Source: Taibaiella lutea (GTDB taxonomy: Bacteria; Bacteroidota; Bacteroidia; Chitinophagales; Chitinophagaceae). Taken from it: a stretch of DNA of 64,000 nt. Within the stretch, counting starts at the first letter, position 1. Each line of letters starts with the position of its first letter. The notes beneath the pieces were generated by a model that made no database searches, was not told the DNA's origin, and saw only the letters and a program-made list of their open reading frames with translations. A program made the position numbers and the translations under genes. Shown in pieces: positions 46,518-56,043 of this stretch. The DNA lies in the NCBI RefSeq assembly GCF_008629695.1, contig NZ_VWSH01000001.1, forward strand, positions 1,391,990-1,455,989, written 5' to 3'.

Positions 46518-48722
46518 TTATCTGATCAAAGTAACATCACCTTTATATTCTACTTGCTTACCTCCTGGTAAAGTCAATTTGATATGGTAGTAATAAACGT
46601 CTGCAGGCGCAGGTTTATTATTAAATGTACCATCCCATCCTTTAGCCGGATCTATACCATTATAAACAAGCTGACCATAACGGTTAAATACTTTGAATTG
46701 CGTCATTTTCTCATATTGGATATTACCGATTTTAAATACATCGTTTGTTCCGTCACCATTAGGAGAGAACGCATTTGGCATTCCTGTCTTAGGATCGTAA
46801 ACTACTTTGATGCGGATTTCAGCTGTATCTCTGCAACCATATTTATTAATACCCACCACTTCATAGTTCATATCTTTTAATGGAGAAGCCCACGGTTGAC
46901 GCGTCATCGGATCATCCAGGTAGGTAATCGGATCCCAAATCCAGTAAATCGCCTCGCTTTCAGAACTCAATTTTATTTTATCGCCATATTTAATGGTAGT
47001 GTCCTGAGGAGTAACCGATTGAAATTCAAATGGCGGTACCACGTGGATGTACATGCTGTCTTTATTAGAACAATGCGCCACAGGTGTCGCAGCTGTAATT
47101 ACATATTTATAATCACCAACTCCTCCATAAAATTTATTGTTATTAGAGAAATCGTTTCTCAGGTTTGATGCAGGGCTCCAATTGTAACTATAAGCAAGAC
47201 CAAGCGGTTCGGCAAAAACTTCCAAATCAATAGAATCTGCCAGACAAATTATAGTATCGTGTGATGGCAATCTAAGTTGCGGAATCGGTTCAACGTTTGC
47301 ATGATAAGTGCGGCTTACCGGTTGGCAGGTTATAGGCGCATTTGGCTGAGTAACCGTAACAGTATAATTTGTCGGAACTACCGGTTTAGGATGGATAGTC
47401 AATCCTAAGGGCAACGGATCAGGGATTAACGCAGCAGGGCTCCAGCTAAAATTCAATGAAGGATCGATATCAGCAGTAATAGCGATTTCAGTTCTTGGAC
47501 AAACAGTTATAGGGGCTGTCGGAATACTTGCAAACAAGGAATCATAAATCCAGATAGAAGTAGTATCAATGATAGTAGGGAGACCGGTGGTTCCGCAGTT
47601 ATATGGAGATAAAACCTTAATAATAACTTCTTTAGGCCCTGATGCATATTGCACCAACAAAGGTTTAATAGTAATTATTGCTTCAGTCTGATTAGCCGGT
47701 ATAATAACACTATCGGGAATCATCTGATAATCTACACCGTTTACGGCAGTACCTTCAATCAAATATTTTACTGTTAGAGGAGTTATACGTGGCGCATTAC
47801 GGGTAACTCCGACATGTCCAGATCTGCAACCTCTGATACAGTGTGGTGTAGGTGTATTAGCACCGGCTGTAGATTCAGGCGTTAATTGAATACCGGTTGA
47901 ATTTAAGCTACCTGCTTTAAGAAACACACCGGAATCATAAACATCATCAGAAGCGTCGGCAATTGCTAATTTAAGGTGATAAGTATCGCAAGGTATTACA
48001 GTTGATACGGCAGAAAATACTTGTGTCATTCCATTATAGGTAATAGAGGTGGAAGAGGCCGTATTATCCACATAATAAGCAGTATAAGGACCATTTCCAA
48101 AAGTATTTTGATAACATGGGTTGCCGGGTGCTGCTGACGCGCCGTTATTTACAGTACTGATTCCCACCATTGTGTTTGCCGTACCGGGTACCAAAGCTAT
48201 ATTTTTAGGTGTAGCAAATCCGGGGCCTGAAATGAAAAATCCAAACACATCATTGATTGAACAGTTAAAGGCGGTATATTCATCAGAACCCATTACATAA
48301 TCAAATTTGATAGTGTCTCCTGAAGGAATAAAATCAAATTCCAAAATACAAGCGTCATGTGTTTGTATAGAACCACCTGTATTTGAATTGATTAAAGTAG
48401 TTAAATTCGCATCACCGGGAAAACCTGTGCTGGTTGAAGCGAAATTACCGGGAACGCCATTAACACCATACGCTCCTCCTGAAGTCATTGCCCTTCCTGT
48501 TGCTAAAACAATACCGCTATCAATACCAAGATTGCTTGATATTGTTGTAAATTTCCCATTTGCTATCCCGGCGCAGTTCAACGTCGGATTCATGAGAATG
48601 ACACCGGCTCCGGTAAGCGTTTGTGCTAAAGCTTGTGCCGTTTGATTATCAACAACATCAATTTGAGCGGAAGCACTTATACTCCCACTAATGATGCCTA
48701 ATAGTAGTAATAGTTTTTTCAT
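46518..48722 (-). CDS. Choice-of-anchor L domain T9SS type B cargo
   Basis: A 734-residue secreted protein: signal peptide (1-~19, ends ASAQ), a choice-of-anchor-L-type domain (~25-270; LVPGTANTMVGISTVNN, FDYVMGSDEYTAFNCS), a Calx-beta-like stretch (~290-370), Ig/PKD-like regions, and a gliding-motility C-terminal domain from ~645 (MPNAFSPNGDGTND, FNRYGQLVY, VTLIR). These proteins are exported by T9SS and anchored or released at the cell surface; the specific role is unknown. Divergent from another T9SS cargo gene at 48997. Confidence 0.88.
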   Translation of the reverse strand: MKKLLLLLGIISGSISASAQIDVVDNQTAQALAQTLTGAGVILMNPTLNCAGIANGKFTTISSNLGIDSGIVLATGRAMTSGGAYGVNGVPGNFASTSTGFPGDANLTTLINSNTGGSIQTHDACILEFDFIPSGDTIKFDYVMGSDEYTAFNCSINDVFGFFISGPGFATPKNIALVPGTANTMVGISTVNNGASAAPGNPCYQNTFGNGPYTAYYVDNTASSTSITYNGMTQVFSAVSTVIPCDTYHLKLAIADASDDVYDSGVFLKAGSLNSTGIQLTPESTAGANTPTPHCIRGCRSGHVGVTRNAPRITPLTVKYLIEGTAVNGVDYQMIPDSVIIPANQTEAIITIKPLLVQYASGPKEVIIKVLSPYNCGTTGLPTIIDTTSIWIYDSLFASIPTAPITVCPRTEIAITADIDPSLNFSWSPAALIPDPLPLGLTIHPKPVVPTNYTVTVTQPNAPITCQPVSRTYHANVEPIPQLRLPSHDTIICLADSIDLEVFAEPLGLAYSYNWSPASNLRNDFSNNNKFYGGVGDYKYVITAATPVAHCSNKDSMYIHVVPPFEFQSVTPQDTTIKYGDKIKLSSESEAIYWIWDPITYLDDPMTRQPWASPLKDMNYEVVGINKYGCRDTAEIRIKVVYDPKTGMPNAFSPNGDGTNDVFKIGNIQYEKMTQFKVFNRYGQLVYNGIDPAKGWDGTFNNKPAPADVYYYHIKLTLPGGKQVEYKGDVTLIR

Positions 48723-48833
48723 GAATATTTTTTTAAAAAATTTTGCAATGATTATTTTTAGATGTTTTGGTAAAGGCCAAGGTAAAGAAAGAATACATCG
48801 TCCTATTCTTATGACATGGTGAAAATGAAAACG

Positions 48834-48847
48834 GTTGGTTAACCAAC
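48834..48847. promoter_or_regulatory. 14-bp perfect palindrome, possible operator
   Basis: GTTGGTTAACCAAC in the divergent promoter region between two T9SS cargo genes. Outer GAAAAT/ATTTTC blocks extend the symmetry. No regulator is assigned. Confidence 0.45.
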
Positions 48848-48949
48848 ATTATTTTCAGGAATCGTAAAGTTAAATAAAAATCAATACAACTTTACCTTAT
48901 TATTAGCGTTTAATGGAAAAACCAACTTTATTTAAACTTTTTTGTGTCT

Positions 48950-48957
48950 TATCTTTG
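48950..48957 (+). promoter_or_regulatory. -7 box TATCTTTG, T9SS cargo gene
   Basis: Exact TAnnTTTG match, 39 bases before the ATG at 48997; it makes an upstream TTG start at 48970 unlikely. Confidence 0.65.
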
Positions 48958-48996
48958 TAGTAAGGGCATTTGAATTTTATTAGATCTTATGATACA

Positions 48997-50925
48997 ATGA
49001 ATAAAAATAACAGAGTTTTAAGGTTTATACCTTTATTGATAGTATTTTTTCTTTCTTCTTTCATTTCAAATGCCTCACACATGATTGGAGGCGATATTAC
49101 TTATGTCTGCTTAGGTAATAATCAATTTTTGATAACATTAACACTTTATCAGGATTGCCTGAATGGTCAGCCTCAGGCAATAGCGGAAGACAATCCTGCC
49201 TACATTTCCATTTTTGAAACCAATACTGATCAATTAGTTATTGCAGATTCCATTGAGGCTGAATCATCAGAGATTGTGCCACCTAATTTTAGTAATGACT
49301 GTATAAAAAACTATCCTAATACCTGTATGCGCAAACAGGTATTCCGCAAAACAATAACATTGGCTCCAAGTAATAACGGCTATTATATTGTTTATGAAAG
49401 ATGTTGCAGAAACGCAGCAATCAATAATATTTCCAATCCGGGAAACGTCGGTGTAACTTATTTCGCTACTATTCCCCGATTCGTAAATAATCAATGTCCT
49501 AATAAAAGCGCTGTTTTTAAAAATTTTCCGCCGCAGATTATATGTGCTAATAATCCTTTCAATTATGATTTTTCAGCTACAGACCCCGACGGAGATTCTT
49601 TGACATATAAGCTTTGTTCTGCACGTCCCGGCGGCTCTCCGGGCAATGCAAAACCTTATGGCAATGAAATGATGCATCCCGTATCAAATTCAGTAAATTA
49701 CCTTGGCGCCTACTCAGCTGAATTTCCCATGACAGGGGTTCCTCCATTACAAATCAGTCCTACTACGGGTTTAATGACGGGTACACCTATTACAACGGGC
49801 AGATTTGTTGTTACCGTATGTGTGGATGAATGGAGAAATGGCGTTGTAATCAATACTATATCCAGAGACGTACAATTTGTGGTAACTAATTGCAGTAAAA
49901 CGGTTGTTGCAGATATTCCTGAATTGCAAAGCGAACCTAATACATATATAGTTCAATGTAAGGGATTCACGGTTCACTTTATCAATAAAAGTATCGGAGG
50001 GTTTACTTATTTATGGAATTTTGGCGCTAACGATGCAACTTCAACAGAATTTGAGCCTACTTTTACTTATCCTGATACAGGTACATATGTAGTTTCTCTG
50101 GTCGTTAATAAAGGTTCAACTTGTGAGGATAGTATTAGCCGCCTGGTAAAAATATACCCTGAATTTCATGCTGATTACTCATGGTCAGGAAAGCTATGCC
50201 CGGAAGAACCTATTCAATTTACTGATCTGTCTGTAGCTACATACCCGCCTGTTTCTTATTGGAACTGGACATTCGGCGATGGCACAAGTAATAACAGTCA
50301 AAACCCTGCCCATATTTATAACAGACCGGGCGGCCCAATGATTGTTACGCTAATAGCGAAAACCGTACTTGGTTGTACTGACACAGTTAAAAAGATATTG
50401 CCATTGCCTTTCTTTGATCCCAATGCAGGAAATGACACCATTATTGTAAAAGGCTATCCATTTAATCTTCATGGGAGCGGTGCAGAATTCTATCAATGGG
50501 CACCACCCGATTTTTTAAGTGATCCATTATCTCAAAATCCGGCTACAAATTTTCCGGAGACAGGCTATTATACTTATGTCCTGACAGGTTCAAGCAAGGA
50601 AGGTTGCACAGGAACAGATTCTGTTACGATTCAGGTAGTTGATTATGGAAATGTATTTATTCCAAATGCATTTTCTCCGAACGGAGACGGCCTGAACGAC
50701 AATCTGATTCCAAGAATAGTGGGTTATTCAAGAATTAATTATTTCCAGATATTCAACAGGTTTGGACAACAAGTATTTTCATCCGCAAATGAAAACCGTC
50801 CTGTCTGGAATGGCACTTTCAATGGCGGCATTTGCGATCTTGGCACTTATTATTATGTCATAAATCTTACCGCGGCCAATGGTGCGAATGTCACAAAAAA
50901 AGGTGATATCACCATAATCAGATAG
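48997..50925 (+). CDS. PKD-domain T9SS type B cargo
   Basis: A 642-residue secreted protein: signal peptide (~1-28), an N-terminal module beginning SHMIGGDITYVC that is shared with the protein at 21718, two PKD domains (~311-380, YLWNFGANDAT; ~390-470, NWTFGDGTSNN), and a gliding-motility C-terminal domain from ~553 (FIPNAFSPNGDGLND, FNRFGQQVF, ITIIR). It probably acts on the cell surface. ATG at 48997 chosen because it follows the -7 box by 39 bases and begins the signal peptide. An SDR gene follows after 23 bases. Confidence 0.88.
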   Translation: MNKNNRVLRFIPLLIVFFLSSFISNASHMIGGDITYVCLGNNQFLITLTLYQDCLNGQPQAIAEDNPAYISIFETNTDQLVIADSIEAESSEIVPPNFSNDCIKNYPNTCMRKQVFRKTITLAPSNNGYYIVYERCCRNAAINNISNPGNVGVTYFATIPRFVNNQCPNKSAVFKNFPPQIICANNPFNYDFSATDPDGDSLTYKLCSARPGGSPGNAKPYGNEMMHPVSNSVNYLGAYSAEFPMTGVPPLQISPTTGLMTGTPITTGRFVVTVCVDEWRNGVVINTISRDVQFVVTNCSKTVVADIPELQSEPNTYIVQCKGFTVHFINKSIGGFTYLWNFGANDATSTEFEPTFTYPDTGTYVVSLVVNKGSTCEDSISRLVKIYPEFHADYSWSGKLCPEEPIQFTDLSVATYPPVSYWNWTFGDGTSNNSQNPAHIYNRPGGPMIVTLIAKTVLGCTDTVKKILPLPFFDPNAGNDTIIVKGYPFNLHGSGAEFYQWAPPDFLSDPLSQNPATNFPETGYYTYVLTGSSKEGCTGTDSVTIQVVDYGNVFIPNAFSPNGDGLNDNLIPRIVGYSRINYFQIFNRFGQQVFSSANENRPVWNGTFNGGICDLGTYYYVINLTAANGANVTKKGDITIIR

Positions 50926-50948
50926 TCAAAAATCACACATTCAGATAC

Positions 50949-51701
50949 ATGAATATATTTATAACCGGAGCTACATCAGGCTTTGGAAAAGCAATTGCAG
51001 AAAAATTTGCTCAAAAAGGAAATAAGCTTTGGCTGACCGGCAGAAGAACAGATCGTTTAGAGGAAATAAAAAAGAAATTGACCAATGAAACGGACGTAGA
51101 AATTGAAATCAGTCAGTTGGATGTCAGGAATAAAGCAGATGTAGATACGGCTGCCGGGGAATTAATAAACAAATGGGGTCGACTGGACTTGTTGGTAAAC
51201 AATGCGGGTCTTGCATTGGGAATGAGTACCATTGATGAAGGAAATACAGAAGACTGGGATACAATGATTGACACAAACGTAAAGGGCCTGTTATATATCA
51301 CAAGGGCACTTTCTCCTCTCTTCCGGGAGCAAAAGCATGGTCACATTATTAATATTGGTTCCACGGCAGGTAAATCTGTTTACCAAAACGGGAATGTGTA
51401 TTGCGCTACTAAATTTGCAGTTGATGCTTTAAATCAATCAATGCGTATTGACTTGTTACCTTATCACGTAAAGGTTACTGCTATTAATCCCGGAATGGCA
51501 GAAACAGAATTTTCACTGGTAAGATTTAAAGGTGATGCAGAAAGAGCACACAAAACATATGAAGGGTTTGCAGCACTAAAACCACAAGATATTGCTGATG
51601 CAGTTTTCTATTGTGCTATGCTTCCTTCTCATGTCTGCATTAATGATTTAACTATTACCTGCACTCAGCAAGCCAATAGTGTTTACAAAACAAATCTTTG
51701 A
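50949..51701 (+). CDS. Short-chain dehydrogenase, YdfG-like
   Basis: A 250-residue classical SDR: cofactor motif TGATSGFG (6-13), NNAG (84-87), catalytic Ser138, Tyr151 and Lys155 (YCATK). The GRRTDRL segment after beta-2 suggests NADP(H). It resembles E. coli YdfG, an NADP-dependent 3-hydroxy acid dehydrogenase acting on serine, allo-threonine and malonic semialdehyde. It lies 23 bases behind the T9SS cargo gene on the same strand, probably by chance rather than function. Confidence 0.85.
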   Translation: MNIFITGATSGFGKAIAEKFAQKGNKLWLTGRRTDRLEEIKKKLTNETDVEIEISQLDVRNKADVDTAAGELINKWGRLDLLVNNAGLALGMSTIDEGNTEDWDTMIDTNVKGLLYITRALSPLFREQKHGHIINIGSTAGKSVYQNGNVYCATKFAVDALNQSMRIDLLPYHVKVTAINPGMAETEFSLVRFKGDAERAHKTYEGFAALKPQDIADAVFYCAMLPSHVCINDLTITCTQQANSVYKTNL

Positions 51702-51722
51702 TTTTATTGCCAAAACTGAAAT

Positions 51723-51774
51723 ATCTAAATAAAACAGTGCTATCCAAAATAAGGATAGCACCGTTTTATTTAGA
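51723..51774 (+). terminator. Terminator of the SDR gene
   Basis: 23-bp stem with a single A:C mismatch (51723-51745 with 51752-51774) and T-rich right arm. The following 51775-51920 shows no gene. Confidence 0.85.
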
Positions 51775-51920
51775 TAACCATCAACCTCGTATCAATTAAA
51801 AAATCTTATTGACAATTTCCAAATGAGCAATTTGCCTTATAGCGCTCTATCTAATCTATCAGGCTTAGCGTGAGAATTATATTCTAAATTCTTTTGGAAG
51901 AAAAAACTACATAAATAGAC

Positions 51921-51959
51921 AATAAAAAAACTCCGGAATTATTCCGGAGTTTTTTTATT
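51921..51959 (-). terminator. Terminator of the OmpA-family gene
   Basis: 19-bp perfect stem (51921-51939 with 51941-51959) with A7/T7 tracts, usable in both directions. Confidence 0.92.
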
Positions 51960-51979
51960 GTTATTGCAAAAGCAATTTC

Positions 51980-53656
51980 TTAGTTTTTAGTTCCCAATTG
52001 TGGGTGTGGAGGAGGTAAGTTTGAAGGACCTTCTTCACCTGGCATTGCAGTGCGGAACATTACGCAATTTGCATCACCTGTGCCACCTTGATATTGGAAG
52101 ATAAACATATCACGACTGATTTGTTGAGTTTCGCTCATGTAGTTGATAACTGCATTAACGCGATCCCAAGAACGTTGTTGTTGAACTTTGCTATCACCTG
52201 CATTACCCAATACTACTACTTTACAAGTAGGATTAGTTTTCATTTGAGCAGCAAGGTTTGCCAATTGATTGTTTGCATCGCTGCTCAATTTAGCAGAGTT
52301 AGCTTTGAAGCAGATTGAACCTGCACCAACATTACAACCACCACCCATGCCAATGTGCTTGCAGCACTCAGGATCCGGGCATTTACCAACACCATCAGCA
52401 TCAACTGGTTGACATTCTGTAGGAGTGATTAATTGTTTGTCTTTGTAATCAGGAACGCCATCACCATCTGTATCAAGCGGACAACCATGAGCATCAACAG
52501 CTACACCAGCCGGAGTATCAGGGCATTTGTCAAATTGATCAGTTACGCCATCACCATCAGAATCAGGAAGAACCGGATCAGGAAGACGCATGTGACGAGG
52601 ATCAGCCAATTCACTGTAAACGTGATCCATTGGGTTAACCCACCACAAAGGCAATACGCTACGTTTTTTGTTACCTAAGTTGAACGCAAGACCAACAGAT
52701 GCATAGTTAAGAACATCTTTATCCTGAGACAAAGCCATACCACCTGGATCTCTTTGTACACCGTCCAATTTATCAATACCAGACCATGTAATCTTATCTT
52801 CAATCTGTAAGGAAACGCGGTTACCTAATTTGAATTGAACACCAATACCACCAACTAATACAGGGCTAATTGCATTGTCTCCCCAAGTCATGCCACTGTT
52901 AGTGCCATTTCCGTTAGGAACCTGATAGTTGTAGTTATCAGCGTCTTTCAACCAGCTTTTATATTCGCTTTTTCTGTCAGCATTAGTCATTGCATCCAGA
53001 CTCCCGAAATTATAGTTTGCACCGTTTGCATCCATTGTAGAGATTTTGGTATTCCATACCATTAAACCTGCACCGGCAAAACCATACAAACTTGCACTGT
53101 TTTTAGATTTGTGAAAATTAATGTTGTTGATAGCTCCTACAAATTGCAATGAAAGCTCATGCCCTGTGTATTTGTAGTTGCTGTAAATGTTACCGGCATA
53201 AGAACCGTTATTCCATGGAGCTTCTACAGAAGCCAATCTTGCACGGGTATCAAAACCGGATGCGTTTTGGAAGTTGTAGTTTAAACGTACAGACACGGCA
53301 TAACCCAATGCTTTACGCAAACTGGCGCCAAAACCCATTGCATTCATAAACTTAGGAGCATTCCAAGGACCTTTAGATGTAACATCACCAAAGATGTTTA
53401 CAACACCTGTATTGATTCCCAACTCCCACATATTGCGGGGCTTTGCTGGGAAAGCATATTGATGATTAAGGTATTGACGTTGTTGCTCCATTCTGCTTGA
53501 AGGAATGTACGTAGTATCCAAAGCGTCATAGCTTTGACCACGGTAAGTCATATCACGACCACTCCATGAAGCCTGATTTGATTCTTGAGCAAATGCCGGC
53601 TGTAAAGCTAATGCTGAACATACGCCTGCAAGCAAGATGTACTTTTTGTTGACCAT
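51980..53656 (-). CDS. OmpA family outer-membrane protein with TSP3 repeats
   Basis: A 558-residue protein: signal peptide (~1-23, ends AFAQ), a beta-barrel-like region (~60-345, many alternating aromatic strands), calcium-binding thrombospondin type 3 repeats (~360-405; DSDGDGVTDQFDKCPDTP, DTDGDGVPD), a Cys-rich linker, and an OmpA/MotB-like peptidoglycan-binding domain (~445-530; ANSAKLSSDANNQL). It anchors the outer membrane to the wall. The OmpA domain is somewhat diverged: the usual NxxLSxxRA pattern reads QQQRSWDRVNAV. Probably highly expressed: perfect -7 box and strong terminator. Confidence 0.9.
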   Translation of the reverse strand: MVNKKYILLAGVCSALALQPAFAQESNQASWSGRDMTYRGQSYDALDTTYIPSSRMEQQRQYLNHQYAFPAKPRNMWELGINTGVVNIFGDVTSKGPWNAPKFMNAMGFGASLRKALGYAVSVRLNYNFQNASGFDTRARLASVEAPWNNGSYAGNIYSNYKYTGHELSLQFVGAINNINFHKSKNSASLYGFAGAGLMVWNTKISTMDANGANYNFGSLDAMTNADRKSEYKSWLKDADNYNYQVPNGNGTNSGMTWGDNAISPVLVGGIGVQFKLGNRVSLQIEDKITWSGIDKLDGVQRDPGGMALSQDKDVLNYASVGLAFNLGNKKRSVLPLWWVNPMDHVYSELADPRHMRLPDPVLPDSDGDGVTDQFDKCPDTPAGVAVDAHGCPLDTDGDGVPDYKDKQLITPTECQPVDADGVGKCPDPECCKHIGMGGGCNVGAGSICFKANSAKLSSDANNQLANLAAQMKTNPTCKVVVLGNAGDSKVQQQRSWDRVNAVINYMSETQQISRDMFIFQYQGGTGDANCVMFRTAMPGEEGPSNLPPPHPQLGTKN

Positions 53657-53709
53657 AACGAGAGTTGTTTATTTAAAAAAAATTATGCGTTTTTTTGCAA
53701 AGTTCGCGA

Positions 53710-53717
53710 CAAAGGTA
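53710..53717 (-). promoter_or_regulatory. -7 box TACCTTTG, OmpA-family gene
   Basis: Exact TAnnTTTG match on the minus strand, next to a 13-base A-tract (about 53731-53743). The whole 53657-54041 spacer (385 bp) is very AT-rich and has no supportable gene. Confidence 0.6.
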
Positions 53718-54041
53718 AATCACCCAGTCCAAAAAAAAAAAAAATATTACTATTTTAAAACTTTAAATTATTGCCAAAATATTCTAAAATATATACAAAT
53801 ACATTGAACTAATAATAATTCCAGAATAAATATCTAAAGAATTCCGACTATAATTTCCGCTTCAAAATTTATTCATTTTCTTTAGGACAAAAATCGTGCC
53901 AAAAAGTTCAATTACGAAATATTTTTTTTCGGCTAAATCATTCAGCTTATATACTTTAGCGGTTCAAAACGGAAAATATCCATAAAATAAAGGGTAAAAT
54001 AATGTTTTTTTTCACAAAACAACAATAATTTGAAAAATAAA

Positions 54042-55010
54042 ATGAATGTTAACACCGCAAAAAGTCCGATTGCACAGGAATTAGAGTTGTTTGAAAAGAA
54101 ATTTTCGGAGAGCGTACAAAGCAAAAATGCTTTATTGGATCGTATCATGCGGTTTATAATAAAGAGAAAAGGAAAGCAAATGAGACCTATGTTTGTTTTT
54201 CTTGCTGCAAAAATTTGTGGTGAAATTACTGAAGTAACTTATCGTGCATCTTCTTTAATCGAGTTATTGCACACCGCCACATTAGTTCATGATGATGTGG
54301 TTGATGATGCAAACCTGCGCAGAGGTTTCTTTTCTATCAATGCATTATGGAAAAATAAAGTGGCAGTATTGGTGGGCGATTATCTTTTATCGAAAGGCCT
54401 TTTACTTTCTTTGGAAAATAATGATTTTCAAATTTTAAAAATTGTTTCTACTGCGGTGAAAGAAATGAGTGAGGGTGAATTATTACAAATAGAAAAAACC
54501 AGAAAGCTCGATATAAAAGAAGAGATATATTTTGAGATTATAAGAAGCAAAACCGCATCCCTGTTGGCGTCTGCATGTGCGGCAGGTGCATGGTCTTCAA
54601 CCGAAGACAACGAAATGTCTGAACGTTTCAGAAACTTCGGAGAGAAAATAGGCATCAGTTTCCAAATCAAGGACGATCTTTTTGATTATGGCCATGACAA
54701 TATAGGGAAGCCAACAGGTATTGACATTAAAGAAAAGAAAATGACATTACCGCTTATATATACATTGCAACATGCTGACGAAGAAACCAAAAGACGTATT
54801 ATTTACATTGTAAAGAACCAAAATAAGGATAAAGAAAAAGTCAATGAAGTAATTGATATCGTAAAAAAGAGCGGTGGTATAGAATATGCACATGGTAAAA
54901 TGATGCAATATCAAAAAGAAGCAATGGATATTCTCTATCAATTTCCGGAATCCCCTTCCCGCACAGCTATGGCTGAATTAGTACAATATGTTACAGAAAG
55001 AAGATATTAA
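54042..55010 (+). CDS. All-trans polyprenyl diphosphate synthase
   Basis: A 322-residue prenyltransferase. First Asp-rich motif in LVHDDVVDDANLRRG (Asp84/85 and 88/89), second in FQIKDDLFDYG, with the usual Arg pair and GKQMRP near the start. It makes a long-chain isoprenoid diphosphate, most likely the menaquinone side chain. Chain length cannot be read with confidence. The ATG at 54042 is preferred over a TTG at 54030. Confidence 0.9.
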   Translation: MNVNTAKSPIAQELELFEKKFSESVQSKNALLDRIMRFIIKRKGKQMRPMFVFLAAKICGEITEVTYRASSLIELLHTATLVHDDVVDDANLRRGFFSINALWKNKVAVLVGDYLLSKGLLLSLENNDFQILKIVSTAVKEMSEGELLQIEKTRKLDIKEEIYFEIIRSKTASLLASACAAGAWSSTEDNEMSERFRNFGEKIGISFQIKDDLFDYGHDNIGKPTGIDIKEKKMTLPLIYTLQHADEETKRRIIYIVKNQNKDKEKVNEVIDIVKKSGGIEYAHGKMMQYQKEAMDILYQFPESPSRTAMAELVQYVTERRY

Positions 55011-55127
55011 TTTGACCTTTATCAAGATATACTCCTTCTTTACGTTTCTATTATTTAACTATTTTTTTTTGATATTTCTCTTCTTTTACAAAGCAATTTT
55101 ATAATTTGGTTAAAATTTGCATATTGT

Positions 55128-55871
55128 ATGGAAAACAAAAAACACATTGCACTTGTCACAGGCGCAACAGGAGGACTTGGTACACATATTTGTAAACGCC
55201 TTGCGAATGACGGATATATTGTATGCGCCAATTACAGATCAAAAGAAAAAGCAGATGCATGGGCAGCAAAAATGAAAGAAGATGGTTATGATTTCCATCT
55301 TTATCAGGCCGATGTTTCCGATTATGATTCTGTAGGCGAAATGGTTAAAAAAATCGAAGCCGATCATGGAACCATCGATATCCTGGTGAATAATGCAGGT
55401 ATTACAAAAGACGGCGCTTTCAAAAAGATGTCTTATGATAATTGGGCTGCAGTAATTGCAGCAAACCTTACAAGTGTTTTCAATTGTTCCAGACACGTTA
55501 TCAATCCGATGTTGGATAAATCTTACGGAAGAATCATTAATATCTCTTCTGTAAACGGCCAACGTGCTCAATTTGGCCAGGTTAACTACGCTGCCGCAAA
55601 AGCAGGTATGCACGGCATTACAAAAACACTCGCTATTGAAACGGCATCAAAAGGCATTACAGTAAATACCATCTCTCCCGGCTATGTTGCTACAGATATG
55701 GTTATGGCTGTAGCTCCTGAAGTACGTAATAAAATTATTGAAGGTATTCCCGTTGGCAGAATGGGAGGAACTGAAGAAATAGCACATTTGGTGTCGTTTT
55801 TAGCATCGCCGCAATCGGCCTTTATTACAGGCGCCAATTATGCCATTAACGGCGGACAACACGTTTTTTAA
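55128..55871 (+). CDS. phbB: Acetoacetyl-CoA reductase, PhaB-like SDR
   Basis: A 247-residue SDR with TGATGGLG (11-18), NNAGITKD (88-95), and catalytic Ser141, Tyr154 and Lys158. The segment SSVNGQRAQFGQVNYAAAKA is very close to PhaB/PhbB acetoacetyl-CoA reductases, which use NADPH to make (R)-3-hydroxybutyryl-CoA for polyhydroxybutyrate. FabG (3-oxoacyl-ACP reductase) is the close alternative. No phaA or phaC lies nearby, so a PHB role is inferred from sequence alone. Confidence 0.8.
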   Translation: MENKKHIALVTGATGGLGTHICKRLANDGYIVCANYRSKEKADAWAAKMKEDGYDFHLYQADVSDYDSVGEMVKKIEADHGTIDILVNNAGITKDGAFKKMSYDNWAAVIAANLTSVFNCSRHVINPMLDKSYGRIINISSVNGQRAQFGQVNYAAAKAGMHGITKTLAIETASKGITVNTISPGYVATDMVMAVAPEVRNKIIEGIPVGRMGGTEEIAHLVSFLASPQSAFITGANYAINGGQHVF

Positions 55872-56043
55872 TTACAATATTTCCGCAAGTCATATTCTTT
55901 TATATTTATCAAACTTTGCAATCCTTTACAGAAAATTTATTTTTGTGAATGGATTGCATTTTTTTACCCGGAAAATGCAGTTCTTTATAGCGGGATTTCA
56001 TCTGGACAATTGAAAATATCAAGGATTTATACAGCGGCAAAAA

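Noticed and set aside
48970-48996. Upstream TTG start for the PKD T9SS protein
   Set aside because: It would start about at the transcription start implied by the -7 box; the ATG at 48997 begins the signal peptide.
55113-55127. Promoter box for the PhaB-like gene (TTAAAATTTG)
   Set aside because: Spacing is off by one from TAnnTTTG and it sits too close to the start codon to be convincing.
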